Assembly: GCA_034406715.1 (NCBI GenBank) | Contig: CP137870.1 | Location: forward strand, 496,001 to 560,000 | From: Rhodotorula mucilaginosa | Taxonomy: Eukaryota > Basidiomycota > Microbotryomycetes > Sporidiobolales > Sporidiobolaceae | DNA length: 64,000 nucleotides | Direction of reading: 5' to 3' | Shown: positions 24,802 to 36,588 of the stretch, one piece after another | Numbering within the stretch: the stretch's first letter is position 1 | How the letters are laid out: each line of letters begins with the position of its first letter | Notes under the pieces: model-generated | Told to the model about the DNA's origin: nothing | Databases searched by the model: none | Seen by the model: only the letters and a program-made list of their open reading frames with translations | Program-made: the position numbers and the translations under genes

Positions 24802-26732
24802 ATGGCGAGCAAGGTAGTCCAGCCGACTGCTCTTGCTCCGGATGCGCCGCGCCCTCTCCCTCGCCTGCATTCGCCGCGCCCTCCTTCTCCGGCAGACTGG
24901 ATCCCCGTCGTGTCCATACCGGTCGAGTGCCAAGCCGACCACTTCCATCAAGCCATTCTCGAACTCGTGCGCCATCCCGAACAGAGCAGTTCGACCATCT
25001 TGCGCGCAGACATCCTCGCAGATGAGGACGACTCGACGACGAGCACGCCACAAATGGACGGCTACCGCTGTGTGCGCCGCGTACGGAGGCAGATCCTGCC
25101 CAACAGGCCCCAATTCGACTGGGCCATGGAGCAAGAATGCCTCTTCTACAACTCGGACGACGACGGACCGCTCGAAACTCGCAACGGGACGGAATCGCTC
25201 GTCGTCCTCTTGCCCGACTTTGACCAACTCGAACGCGACCGAGGCGAGCGCCGCTTGCCGTACTATCACCCGCAAGTCTACGCGCTCGCATTCCGGTACC
25301 TCTCCGACCACTCCGGCACCTCGAGCACCCTGCGGATCGACCTCGTCCCCCTGCCTTCTCAACCGATGACGGCGCCCCTGCCACCGAACGATCGTCTCTT
25401 CCGGACGGCGCAGATGCTGGCCAAGTACGCTGCCAAGATCTGTAACGGCCAAGCGGCCGGCTACCAGAAGCGGATACACCACGACTTGCTCGTCGGACGG
25501 ACGGCCGTTCAGAATACGTACCAGCGTCTCAAAGACAAGTACCAGTGAGTTTTCTCACCCCCAAAGGTTTGAGCCTGCAGAGGAGCAATCAGAGAAAGCG
25601 AGAGCCCTCTGACCTTCATGGCACCCTGGAACAGAACTGACCTCGATTCGCTCTCACCGTCACCTCGCATCACGTTCAGGTGGATGCTCAACTCGTGGCA
25701 GGAATCGACCGACGCGACCAAGCACGTCTTTGAAGACGTCGCCATCGCGGCGTGGCTCGTCGTCTATTGGGCACGAGTGTACGCACACGCGGGAGGGAAA
25801 CCGCCGGGAGGGTTTGTCGACGTCGGATGCGGCAACGGGCTCTTGTACGTGCCTTGTCTCTGAATCAAACAAATAACTGTGTTGAGCAGCGTCAGTTTGA
25901 CGTGTTGTCGATGCCCGGCAGGGTCTACATCCTTGCTTCGGAAGGGTACGCAGGATACGGTTTCGACCTCCGCGAACGCAAGTCCTGGACGACCTACACC
26001 TCGCCCCGACCGGACCTGCGCGTCCAGTCGCTCAACCCAGTCGAGCTCATCTCTGCTCAAACCCTTCCCGCCCCGAGCGGGCAATCTGCCGACGCCTGGC
26101 CGTTCCCGCGCGACTCGTTCCTCATCTTCAACCACGCGGACGAGATGACCCCTTGGTGTCCGCTCTTGGCGGCCTTGACTCCAGGAGACGACGTCGGGTT
26201 CTTGAACATCCCGTGCTGCTTGCACGAGCTCGTCGGGCGGTTCGAACGACAAACGTACTCAATCCCGGCGCCTTTTCTCGCCAGCTTGCCCGAACCGCAA
26301 TCGCCTCCGACAGTTGCTTCACGCGGTGCAGAGTCCCTTCCGGCCGATCTGAGTCCTCTACTCCTGCCGTTCTACGCCGCTTCGCCTCTATCGTACATCT
26401 CCGGCAACGGGAAGGCGAAACCGAAAGCGAACTCGTCTGCGGGCGTCTCGGCACCCTCGATCCTCGGCGGTCGATACCACGCCTATCAGCTGTACCTCGC
26501 GCATCTCACGCTGCGGTGCGGTTTCGTCCCCGCGCGGGAAGCGCTCCGGATCCCGAGTACGAAGAACTTTGGACTCGTCGGCGGGAGGAGTGGCGACTCG
26601 CCGGGACCTACGGGGCAGGATCCGGACGAGATCAGGGAGCAGGTTGCCGAACTGGTGAGGGAGGTGCAGCTGCGAGGTGAATGGAAGGCACGGAGGCCGG
26701 AAGGGAAAGCGGGCGACAAGCAGGGGCACTAA
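24802..26732 (+). CDS. TRM44: tRNA (uracil-2'-O-)-methyltransferase Trm44
   Basis: Three exons (24802-25544, 25680-25844, 25922-26732) give 572 residues. Matches to the Trm44 family are the N-terminal RRQILPNRPQFDWAMEQECLFY, VVLLPDFDQLE, LPYYHPQVYALAFRY and KRIHHDLLVGRTAVQNTYQRLK. The catalytic part has W-STDATKHVFEDVAIAAWL, then the SAM-binding loop FVDVGCGNGLLVYIL and SEGYAGYGFDLRERKSW. After it come FLIFNHADEMTPWCPLLA, GFLNIPCCLHELVGRF, RYHAYQLYLAHL and EALRIPSTKNFGLVG. In yeast Trm44 makes Um44 on tRNA-Ser in the cytoplasm. A low-complexity loop lies between PAPFLASLPEPQ and YISGNGKAKPK. The start shares a 396-base promoter with the F-box gene. Confidence 0.95.
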
Positions 26733-27085
26733 GTTGGCTCGATCTGCAGGGGATGCCGGAACCGAGTGGCGAAAGCCTGCCTGCGGGAGGGAGAACAGCG
26801 AGGTGCATGTCCTGCCTCTCCATCCCGGGCGAAGAATCCAAACCATAGATAAGGAGATCTGTCTACTAGAGATCGCTGGCTACATACGCGGGCGAGGCAA
26901 GTGTGAGAATATTTGTAATGGCCGAATTACAAAAGGTCGAAAGTGGAGGCATTTGGCCCGAGCAAAGGCGCGCGGGCCGTCGCCCGAGTTTTTTCGCTTC
27001 TCCTTACCTTCGTGTCAACGTCCTTTCCCGGGTCGTTCTCCGCTCTCTCTTAGACTCGTCCTTACGGCTAAAAGACCCGCCCAAC
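26733..27085. promoter_or_regulatory. Promoter and C/T-rich leader of eEF2
   Basis: These 353 bases precede the eEF2 ATG. The last 80 bases are strongly C/T rich (ttttttcgcttctccttacc near 26990) as usual upstream of highly expressed fungal translation genes. The middle has an AT-richer patch (gaatatttgtaatggccg near 26907). I cannot point to a defined factor site. Confidence 0.5.
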
Positions 27086-30000
27086 ATGGTCAACTTCACC
27101 GTCGGTGCGTCCGTCTAGCTCTCGGGCCCACTCGGACTGCAGCTAGCTGGCCCCCCGCCGAGGCAGGGAGCTCTCGTTCGAGCTCAACGGCACCCGCGCT
27201 GACACGCCGCATGGCACCGCAGACGAGATCCGTGGGCTCATGGACAAGCCGACCAAGTACGTATCGTCCAGATCTGAACGCGGGCGCACCCCCTCTGGGT
27301 CGCGTGGCGGCGAGGAGGAGAGCGCCACGAATCGGGGCGAGACTCGGAGCTGACACTCGCCGCTTTCCCCTGCTCGCGCTCCTCGCGTCGCCTCGTTGCC
27401 GTGCTTGCATCGCTATGTTCATCTCGACAGCATCCGTAACAGTGCGTACAGGCCGGTCTGGACCTCCTGAAGCGATGTTGCGAGCTGACGCGTGCTGTGC
27501 CTCTCTCCCTCCCCATCAGTGTCGGTCATTGCCCACGGTTCGTCCTCTCGTCCCCTCTGCCCTCTTGACCGTGATGACCGAGTACTGACGACCATGTGCT
27601 GCATCCCACAGTCGACCACGGAAAGTCGACCCTCACCGACTCGCTCCTCTCCAAGGCCGGTATCGTCGCCGAGAAGAAGGCCGGTGACGCCCGTGCCATG
27701 GACACGCGTGCCGACGAGCAGGAGCGTGGTATCACCATCAAGTCGACTGCCATCTCGATGTACTTCGAGCTCCCGAAGGAGGACGTTCCCGAGATCAAGC
27801 AGAAGGTTGACGGTGAGTGTCCACCCGTCCGGCCGTTCCCGGCAAAGAACGCCAGAGGGCTGATCCACGACAACACGGCTCGCAGGTGGTCACTTCCTGA
27901 TCAACCTGATCGACTCGCCGGGTCACGTCGACTTCTCGTCCGAGGTCACGGCCGCCCTCCGTGTCACTGACGGTGCCCTCGTCGTCGTCGACACCATCGA
28001 CGGTGTCTGCGTCCAGACCGAGACCGTCCTCCGTCAGGCGCTCGGTGAGCGCATCAAGCCGGTCGTCGTCATCAACAAGGTCGACCGTGCCCTCCTCGAG
28101 CTCCAGATCCAGAAGGAGGACCTCTACCAGACCTTCGCCCGTACCATCGAGTCGGTCAACGTCATCATCTCGATGTACAACGAGGAGGCCCTCGGCGACT
28201 GCCAGGTCTACCCCGAGCAGGGCACCGTCGCGTTCGGTTCCGGTCTCCACGGATGGGCCTTCACCCTCCGTCAGTTCGCCACCCGTTACGCCAAGAAGTT
28301 CGGTGTCTCGAAGGACAAGCTCATGCCCAAGCTGTGGGGAGACAACTACTTCAACCCCAAGACCAAGAAGTGGTCGACCAAGAGCGTCGACGCCGACGGC
28401 AACCAGCTCGAGCGTGGTTTCAACATGGTGAGTTTCTTCGTCGGCCGTCCGGTCCGCCAGAACGTACGTCAGCGGCACAGACAGCTCACCCTTCCCTAAT
28501 CTCTGCGCGCAGTTCGTCCTCGACCCGATCTTCCGCATCTTCGACGCCGTCATGAACTTCAAGAAGGACCTCATCCCTCCCCTTCTCGAGAAGCTCGAGA
28601 TCAACCTCACCTCGGACGAGCGTGACCTCGAGGGCAAGGCGCTGCTCAAGGTCATCATGCGCAAGTTCCTCCCCGCCGGTGACTCGCTCCTCGAGATGAT
28701 TGTCATCAACCTCCCGTCGCCGGTCACCGCCCAGCGCTACCGTGTCGACACCCTCTACGAGGGTCCCATGGACGACGAGTGCGCCGTCGCCATCCGTGAC
28801 TGCGACGCCAAGGGCCCGCTCATGCTCTACGTCTCCAAGATGGTCCCGACCTCGGACAAGGGTCGCTTCTACGCCTTCGGTCGTGTCTTCGCCGGTACCG
28901 TCAAGTCGGGCCCGAAGATCCGCATCCAGGGCCCGAACTACCAGCCGGGCAAGAAGGACGACCTCTTTGTCAAGTCGATTCAGCGTACCGTCCTCATGAT
29001 GGGCGGCAAGGTCGACCCGCTCGAGGACTGCCCCGCCGGAAACATTGTCGGTCTCGTCGGTGTCGACCAGTTCCTGCTCAAGTCGGGAACCCTCACCACC
29101 TCGGAGACTGCCCACAACATGCGTGTCATGAAGTTCTCCGTCTCGCCCGTCGTCCAGGTCGCCGTCGAGGTCAAGAACGCCAACGACTTGCCCAAGCTCG
29201 TCGAGGGTCTCAAGCGTCTCTCCAAGTCGGACCCGTGTGTCCAGACCTGGATCGGCGAGACCGGCGAGCACATTGTCGCCGGTGCCGGTGAGCTCCACCT
29301 CGAGATCTGCCTCAAGGACCTCGTCGAGGACCACGCCGGTGTTCCCCTCAAGATCTCGGACCCGGTCGTCGGTTACCGCGAGACGGTCCAGGCCGAGTCG
29401 TCGATGACTGCGCTCTCCAAGTCGCAGAACAAGCACAACCGTATCTACCTCAAGGCCCAGCCGGTCGACGAGGAGGTTGCCAAGGCGGTCGAGTCGGGCA
29501 AGATTGGCCCGCGTGACGAGTTCAAGGCGCGTGCCCGTATCCTCGCCGACGAGTACGGCTGGGACGTGACCGACGCGCGTAAGATTTGGTGCTTCGGTCC
29601 GGACGGCCAGGGCCCCAACTTCCTCGTCGACACGACCAAGGGTGTCCAGTACCTGAACGAGATCAAGGACTCTTGCGTCGCCGCGTTCCAGTGGGCGACC
29701 AAGGAGGGCCCGTGCGCCGAGGAGGTCATGCGTTGCACCCGGTACAACATCCTCGACGTCACCCTCCACACCGACGCCATCCACCGCGGTGGTGGACAGA
29801 TCATCCCGACTTGCCGTCGTGTCGTCTATGCCGCCGCCCTCCTCGCCGACCCGGGTCTCCAGGAGCCGGTCTACCAGGTCGAGGTCCAGTGCCCGGAGAA
29901 CGCCCTCGGCGGTATCTACTCGACGCTCAACAAGAAGCGCGGTATGGTCTTCCACGAGGAGCAGCGCCCGGGTACGCCCATGTACACCGTCAAGGCGTAC

Positions 30001-30281
30001 CTGCCCGTCAGCGAGTCGTTCGGTTTCACGGGCGAGCTCCGTGCCGCCACCGGTGGCCAGGCGTTCCCGCAGCTCGTGTTCGACCACTGGCAGACGATGA
30101 ACGGCAAGATCACCGACAAGGGCTCGAAGTGCGAGGAGCTCGCCATCTCCATCCGTACCCGCAAGGGTCTCAAGCCGGAGATCCCGACTCTCGACCAGTG
30201 TATGTCCTCGTCTCTGCTCTGGCTGTTCCGACCGGGTGCTGATTTCGACGCTTTCACCTCGCAGACTTCGACAAGCTCTAA
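27086..30281 (+). CDS. EFT1: Translation elongation factor 2
   Basis: Eight exons (27086-27104, 27223-27256, 27431-27441, 27520-27537, 27612-27812, 27886-28427, 28513-30199, 30265-30281) sum to 843 codons, giving the canonical 842 residues. The G motifs are [22 protein letters not shown] and NKVD. The domain IV tip has [15 protein letters not shown], whose His is the one converted to diphthamide, and the protein ends YFDKL. eEF2 drives GTP-dependent translocation on the 80S ribosome. The first four exons are tiny: 19, 34, 11 and 18 bases. The intron after exon 4 cuts the P-loop between AH and VDHGK. Codons are strongly biased to C-ending forms with GGT and CGT used freely, unlike neighbours, as expected for a very highly expressed gene. 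Confidence 0.99.
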
Positions 30282-30493
30282 ACGGTGTCCGGAATGTCTT
30301 GTCTGTTTTTGTTCCCCCTCCTTGTTACCGGCCCATCTTCTGCAAACACAGAATGTTGAGAATCTCATTACACTATCTTTGCGCCGCCTGTGGTCCACAA
30401 TGAGAGAGTATATCTAGACTTTGTCGACAAGGAGAAGATGAAGCTGAAAGCGAGAGTGCGCGCCCTGTTCTGTTCCGCCACTTCTCCTCGACG

Positions 30494-32708
30494 ATGCTCG
30501 TCCGAAGCGCTCGAGCGAGCACGCCAGTCGCTGGACGGCGGCACGCTGCGTCGGCTGCGTTAGACCGGCGGTCGCTCGATGTGTATGCCCGCGCCCGCCA
30601 GGATCAGCTGCAAGGCGACAACTCGAGTGCGCCCATCTCGCGGTCGGGACCTGCCAAGCGGGGCAAAGTGCCACGGGCAGACGTAGCCTTGCCTGAAGAG
30701 CTCGACAAGACAGTCACCGGGATCATCAACGGTGAGGACGCTGTGGCCGACTGCCTTTGCTCCGCTCCGAGAAAGCGACTCGAATCTGACCTCTTGCTCG
30801 GGCTTGACAGGAATGGAGAACAAGCGGGCTATACACGACCGTGCAGTCGAGCTCTACAGGCGTTTGCGGCACACGAGCGGACCGCAGACGGCCCACCCTG
30901 GCTCGGAGCGACTTCATTTCGACGTCTCGACTTCGATCGCTTACCTCGCCGGGATCATGCCCGCCGTGTACACTAGCACCCTCAGCGTACTCGAAATCCT
31001 GCAGCAGCGGCTCGAACTGCTCGCCAAGCAAGAAGGAGGCGATTCGTGGCAGCCGGACCGCCTTGTCGACTACGGTAGCGGAACTGGCAGCGCAGCTTGG
31101 GCGTTCGAGCGCGTCTTCGGCGTCGAATCAGAATCAGGCGCAAGGAAGGAATACGTCGGGTTCGAGATGTCGAGGCCGATGCTCGAACTCTCGAGCGGGC
31201 TGTTCGGAGCGATCCCGCTGCGCCACACCGACGACGGTTCGACTTCGGGGCAAATGTCCTCGAACCGCCTCGACGCTCGCGCACACCACATTCAGGTGCC
31301 CGTCGCCCCGACGACTCTCGCCAAGATGCAACTCGCGCCCAACTCGTACGCCGACAAGCGCACGATCGCCCTCGCCGCCTTCTCGCTCGGCGATCTCGGC
31401 CGGTCCTCGCGAAAAGAGCTCGTCCAGGCGATGTGGAACTCTGGCGCCGAGTACATGATTCTGATCGACCGCGGCACGCCGCGTGGAAGCCGAATGGTCA
31501 TCGAGGCGCGCGATCAGTTGCTCGCGTACGGGCGCCGGGAGGTCCATATCGCGCGAGGCGTCGACGTCGAGGATCAGGTCGACCTCGAGTTGCACGCCGC
31601 CGGGCTCGAGATCGTTCCCGAGGGCATCGAAGACGCAGGCGAGGCAAAGCCGGTGGACCTTTCGCTCGGATCTCATGTCATCGCTCCGGTGAGCTCTGCC
31701 TTTCGACTTTCCGTCTCTGGCTCTGCCGCTGATCATGGCACAAGGACACAGTGCCCGCACGATTCTCCCTGTCCTATGAGCGGATCGGTCCGTGGATTCT
31801 GCCACTTCTCCCGCCGACGTGAGTTCCGGCCTTGCTCGAGTCGCTCCGACGTACATGCAAAAGTGCTGACTTGTTCGCGCCGGCCTGCGCCCATAGTCCA
31901 AATTCCCGACTTCTTGCAAAAGACAAAAGGCACGAAAAGAGGCGAAGATGATGCGAAGTACTCCTATGTGATTGTCCGACGCGGTCAACGGCTTCAACCG
32001 CAAGAGCCGGAGCGGCCCTCCGCTTTTGCCGAAATGCTTGCTTCTCTGGACGCCAGTCAAGCGAGCTCGCCGTCGATATCCGGCGACGGCGACAAGGACG
32101 AGAGCAGCGTCGCCGTCTCTGCGGTCGGCAGCGCGGCAGATCGCATCGATCCGGTTGCAGAATTGGCTTGGTCGCGCATCGTGGCGCCGCCTTCCAAAGG
32201 ATCAGGACATGTCACACTTGACATGTGTGCTTCGAGCGGTACGTCCTCTCGTCCCTCCTCTTTTTCTCTCCTTAGGGGTCTGCAGCTGACTCCCTCCTCA
32301 CCTTATTGTCGACTCGTAGGCGACATCGAGCGTCACGTCATCAGCAAGCGGTTGGGTCGACAACCGTACTACGACGCGCGCAAGTCTGCGTGGGGAGATT
32401 CGTTCCCGCACGCTGCTCACAACGGCCCGATTCCTTCGCCATTGACGGCCGAATCGACTTCGACGCTCGAGCAGAAACCACAGAACAAGTTTGGTGGCGA
32501 CTTCAAGGAGCGATCCGTCAAGGCGGATCGTCAGCGCGGTCGCGAGGCCGCTCAGGAGCTGCGGATGGGGGCGAGACGCGCGCGGAGTATGCGGCGGGAA
32601 TATGCGCGCGAGCGGAGGGAGCACGAGAGCCGACAGGCGCGCTCGAAAGAGCCGGACAAGCACGGCGTCGTCGAGTACGAGCTCGACGCCCGGGGCAATA
32701 TCATCTAG
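30494..32708 (+). CDS. RSM22: Mitochondrial small-subunit assembly protein Rsm22 (METTL17 family)
   Basis: Five exons (30494-30731, 30811-31688, 31752-31818, 31897-32238, 32320-32708) sum to 638 codons. The N-terminus MLVRSARASTPVAGRRHAAS is basic and Ser/Ala rich, fitting a mitochondrial presequence. ALPEELDKTVTGIING is the family lead, and a SAM-methyltransferase-like fold has DYGSGTGSAAWAF. RTIALAAFSLGDL and EYMILIDRGTPRGSRMV follow. The cysteine cluster CPHDSPCP, GFCHFSRR and LDMCASSG fits the Fe-S site described for Rsm22/METTL17, with QIPDFLQKTKG in between. The C-terminus is basic and coiled. The family helps assemble the mitoribosomal small subunit, and catalysis is not established for it. 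The third exon is just 67 bases and encodes most of the cysteine cluster. Confidence 0.93.
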
Positions 32709-32873
32709 AGGATACGCTTTCCCCTTCTGCAGTAGACCGGCCCCATCTGTTGTTTGTCCTCCGATATCGCAATCGCACGCAACTTCTCAGAACGCTGGCA
32801 ACAGCATCCGCGAGAGAAAGACCCGCCAAGTCGGCTCGTTCAAGAGATAGTGTAACATGTATAAGACGGAGAT

Positions 32874-34484
32874 CTACACGCGGACGCCCTCAATGATGCG
32901 CCGCTCGCCTTCCTTCGTGATCGCCTCCACGCCGCCGTCTCGTCCACGCAGACCTTGCAAGAGGCGCTTGCCCGCCGCGCTCTTGAGCAACTCGTTCGCC
33001 TTGAACGACGAACGCACGAGTGGTCCACTGGCCCAGTACAAGAAGCCGAGGTCCTCGGCCTGCTTGGCCCAAAAGTCGAACTTTTCGGGCGTGACGTACG
33101 ACGAGACCTTCATGTGCCGCTTGGTCGGGCGCATGTACTGACCGAAGGTGACGACGTCGACGTTGTTGTCGCGCAGGTCTGTGAATGCAGAGAGCGCGGT
33201 CAGTGAATCGCCATTTCGCTCTGTGCAGACCGCCGACTCACCTCGAAGAGTCTGCATGACCTCCTCGTCCGTCTCGCCGACGCCGAGCATGATGCTCGTC
33301 TTGGTGATGAGCCCGTCCTTGGCCGCCTTGGCGACGCGGAGTACCTCGAGACTCTGACGGTACTTGGCGCGCGGGTCCCGGACGAACGGCGTCCGCGACT
33401 CGACCGTCTCCATGTTGTGGGCAAACACGTCGAGGCCGGACCGCGCGACTTGCTCGATCGCTTCGACGTTGCCGGCAAAGTCGGGAGTGAGGGCTTCGAT
33501 GAGGATGTGAGGTGCCCTGGGTGTTGACAGACCCCGGTCAGCGGGAAATGGGTGAGGGCTAGTCTGAGTGGAGACGGCTCACTTGGACTTTGTCCGCCGG
33601 ATCGTGTCGGCAATGTGACCCGCGCCACCATCCGCCAAGTCTGTTAGGATGCAAACACGCGCAAGATCAGGTTTCTGTCGCCGTGCAGCAAAGCAGATGT
33701 GGCGACGCACCGTCACGGTCGACCGAAGTCATGACGATGTATCCGACGCCCCATCGCGAGATCGCCTCTGCCGTGTTCTCCGGCTCGTGCACATCCAGAG
33801 GTGGCGGAGCGCGGGATGTCTTGATAGCGCAGAATCGGCAGCCACGAGTGCACGTGTCTCCCATGAGCTGCGAGAGCGAGAGAGATAGGCTTTATCAGCA
33901 TTCCCGACCGACTTGCGAGCAACGGTCTCGAGAGTTGCTCGGACGGACCATGATGGTTGCAGTTGCGTCTCCCTTGTCACCACCCCAGCATTGTCCGATG
34001 TTGGGGCAGCGCGCCTCTTCGCACACGGTGTGCAGCTTGAGTCCACGCAGATCTTGCTTGATCTTGTTGTAGCTGGCCGAGGTGGGGATCTCGGTCTTGA
34101 GGTAGCTCGGCAACCGAGGACTGTAGGCGCATCGTCAGCTCTGACTGTACAACTCAGACAAGTCCATAGATAATGAGGAACTGCGCACGTCTTGTTCTTC
34201 GCAAAGACGATCCTCTCTCGGGGCGAGTTGGAGATCGGGTCCGGCCCGAGAAAGTCGTCGATCTGGGCGCTCTCGGCCCTGAGCCTCTCCAATCGAGGCC
34301 TGTGCGGCACTGCACTCGCACCAGCTGCAGACGTGGACGCGATCGGCGACGGCGACGCGGTGGTGGCAAGAGTCCGGATGCTGCTCGAAACGGCGCGACG
34401 CTGGATGCACACCGAGGACAACGGTCAGCGGAAGCGACTCTATAGGACGGCTGCCAATGAACATACAGGTACGAGTGCAGCCAT
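32874..34484 (-). CDS. LIP5: Lipoyl synthase, mitochondrial
   Basis: A multi-exon gene. The first exon is read as MAAL, spliced to [19 protein letters not shown], a typical mitochondrial presequence; that first join is the least certain. Family blocks follow: [47 protein letters not shown] (cysteines of the auxiliary 4Fe-4S cluster), [17 protein letters not shown] (radical-SAM CxxxCxxC), [13 protein letters not shown] and [13 protein letters not shown]. Then come [65 protein letters not shown] and [17 protein letters not shown]. It inserts two sulphurs into octanoyl groups on mitochondrial 2-oxoacid dehydrogenase and glycine-cleavage proteins. The length is usual for fungi. Confidence 0.97.
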
Positions 34485-34795
34485 CTTGCGCTCACTAAGC
34501 CCGGGTTGCGTACAGAGCGAACGACCCAATCTTTTTTGACTTGCGAGCGGCCGACGCGGAACGGCTTGCCTTTTGATGTCGCGCCGGTTTGCCATTTGAC
34601 GGTGGCGACTTTCTAGCGGAACTAGCTTACGGACTGAGGCTTTCGGGCTATCTATACGACTAAGACGGCGTATGCGATCCGGCTAAGACGGCGTGTACGA
34701 TCCGGATAGCTCGACGAGAGTAGCGCGCGAAGAGAACTTTCTTGCCTCCGAAGTGGTCGCGCGCCGCGCGCTACAGCTCGCAGCAGCTGCAGGGT
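34485..34795. other. Intergenic region between LIP5 and the METTL4 homologue
   Basis: These 311 bases hold the LIP5 promoter and the 3' end of the next gene. A 23-base unit occurs twice in tandem (34661-34683 and 34684-34706) with two differences; each unit starts ctaagacggcgt and ends cgatccgg. No gene is seen. Confidence 0.5.
34661..34706. repeat. Two tandem 23-base units
   Basis: Both copies begin ctaagacggcgt and end cgatccgg and differ at two central bases. They lie just 5' of the LIP5 gene, about 180-220 bases upstream of its start codon on the other strand. Confidence 0.8.
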
Positions 34796-36588
34796 TCATC
34801 CTGTGGACGAGTCCGCGACCCGGATCCAACCTTTGACTCCGCCCGCCCGATCCCGGTCAATCACGTTGAACTTGACCGCTTCGTTGCCGACTCCGAGGAA
34901 GAAGCCGCAAGGTGGCGCAGGCGACTGCTTCTCCTCCGTTTGCGCACCCGTCGCCTCCGCCGCCACCGCCTCCTCCTCCTCGGTGCCGTGAACCAGGTGA
35001 GAGGGTAGCGTCGGTCCAGAGCCAGCAAGGGTCATCCGTGCAAATAGTTCGAGTACGTTCGGCGGCCGGGATCGGTCGACGAGATATGGCCGAAGAAGGT
35101 CTGCAAAAGGGAGACTGGTCAGGAGGACGCTTTGAATGCGCGGGTCAAGCCTACGCGCACATACCGAGGATGAAAGGCTTGCGCGAGTGGCCGATCGGAG
35201 TCGAGAGAAAGACCTTGCGACGTGGAATCGTCGGTCTCGAAGGTGGCTCTCCTGCGTTCGGCGGGATGTAATGGCCGACCAGGAGGCCTAGGATGTAGCG
35301 GTTGGCATCAGCTTGAGTAGTTCGCTTCAGTCCATACAGCAAAGAGGCGCAAACGCACCTTCATAGCAGCGGCGATGCTGCGCAGACAAGGGCCAGACCG
35401 GTTCTCCCGTTTTCGAAGCGATCTTGACCCAGTACCACTCGGCGACGTTCCGGACACGCCAGGCAGGGAATAGTTTATCCTTGACCAGTCTCCGGAACTG
35501 CTTGTACATATGTGGTTCGAGTGAGCCGAGCAAAGGTGCGTAGTCCCTCGTTCACGCCGCTTGCACGCACCTTGACGCGGTTTGTAAGCCACACAGCAAC
35601 GACCGCTGGCTTGTCGCCCAACAAGGCGGGTACGTCGAGCTTCCAGAGGTCGTAAGGATCGAACGTTTCGTAGCTCGCCGACCTCGTGGCCGACACGTTG
35701 GGCCAAGGCGGACTGAGCAAAAGCCGGTTGTCGATTAGCACACAGGCCAGGCAGCAGGTAGACAGCAGTAGCAGGGAAAGGAACGGACTCGATGAGCAGA
35801 ACGTCCCAGCCGCCCTTCGTTCGGCCGAGGTCTGCAATGCCCGAGGCAGGATCGGACCAGGTCGCCATGTCTGACAGCAGGAACCCGCTAGAGGGCGGAA
35901 TGCAGAGCGAGGCGAGCGGATCCGCAGCTGCTGTCGTCAAGTGCAGCTTTGCCTCGGATGTCCGCTCGTTGGTCACGACACGCCCGATGAGAGACGCAGC
36001 GTCGACGGAGGCCGCGTCGTCCGAAAGCGCGAGTCGGCCCGCGTGAGGAAGCCCGGCAGCCGCGGCTTCCGACGCCAGCCCGACCAGGTCGAGTTCTGTA
36101 CGAGCGTCCGCATCGTCGGATCTTCTCCACTCGTAGCCCCTCTTCACGCCTGTCCACCGCTCGTCGTCGTCGTCGCCCTCCTGCTCCGTCGCTGCATGAC
36201 CACTCTGGACCGCCTCGATCGCATTCTGCAGCTCGGGTGCGATCCCTGCATGGTGAGCATCGCTCTCGCGGTCTGTCGTTGTTCGGTCCTGTTCTCGCTC
36301 GCGGTGTCGGATCCAGTCGGCCGGCGACGAGTGTTCATCAGGAGGAGGGGGGCGAGTCGTCCGGCGCCGCTTCCTCTTGCGCTGTCCAGGGTTGGCATCG
36401 TCGTCGATCGCAGCGCGCTGTTGATACGGCTGTGCTGGTGGTGAAACAAAGAGCAGGGTACCTCCTGCGCTACACGCCGCGACGATCGAGGCCGGAGCCG
36501 AGATGAGATGATGAGACGCGAGAGCGAGCTGCCCCGTCTTTTGGTCAAAGCTAGGTACGTCTGCAGTGTGCAGGACGCTACTCTGCAT
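34796..36588 (-). CDS. MT-A70 family N6-adenine methyltransferase, METTL4 type
   Basis: Five exons (36588-35789, 35712-35571, 35497-35359, 35287-35165, 35100-34796) sum to exactly 503 codons. The first exon is a poorly conserved N-terminal region ending WDVLLI. Splicing yields WDVLLIDPPWPNVSATRSAS, the catalytic DPPW motif, with the Asp codon split by the intron. LPALLGDKPAVVAVWLTNRVK-like text (VPALLGDKPAVVAVW, then LTNRVK), FRRLVKDKLFPAWRVRNVAE, WYWVKIASKTGEPVWPLS, HRRCYEGLLVGHYIPP, STPIGHSRKPFIL, LLRPYLVDRSRPPNVLELFA and GVGNEAVKFN follow the METTL4 order. METTL4 relatives methylate adenine in RNA (U2 snRNA) or have been proposed to act on DNA. The C-terminal segment has an extra Glu/Ala-rich loop. 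The substrate here is unknown. Confidence 0.9.

Noticed and set aside
28486-30087. A 533-codon minus-strand open frame opposite eEF2
   Set aside because: It is the antisense shadow of a strongly codon-biased gene; eEF2 explains the sequence fully.
35690-35720. A METTL4 homologue with a broken catalytic motif (SPPW)
   Set aside because: The Ser reading comes from intron sequence; splicing at 35788/35713 gives DPPW and a total of exactly 503 codons.
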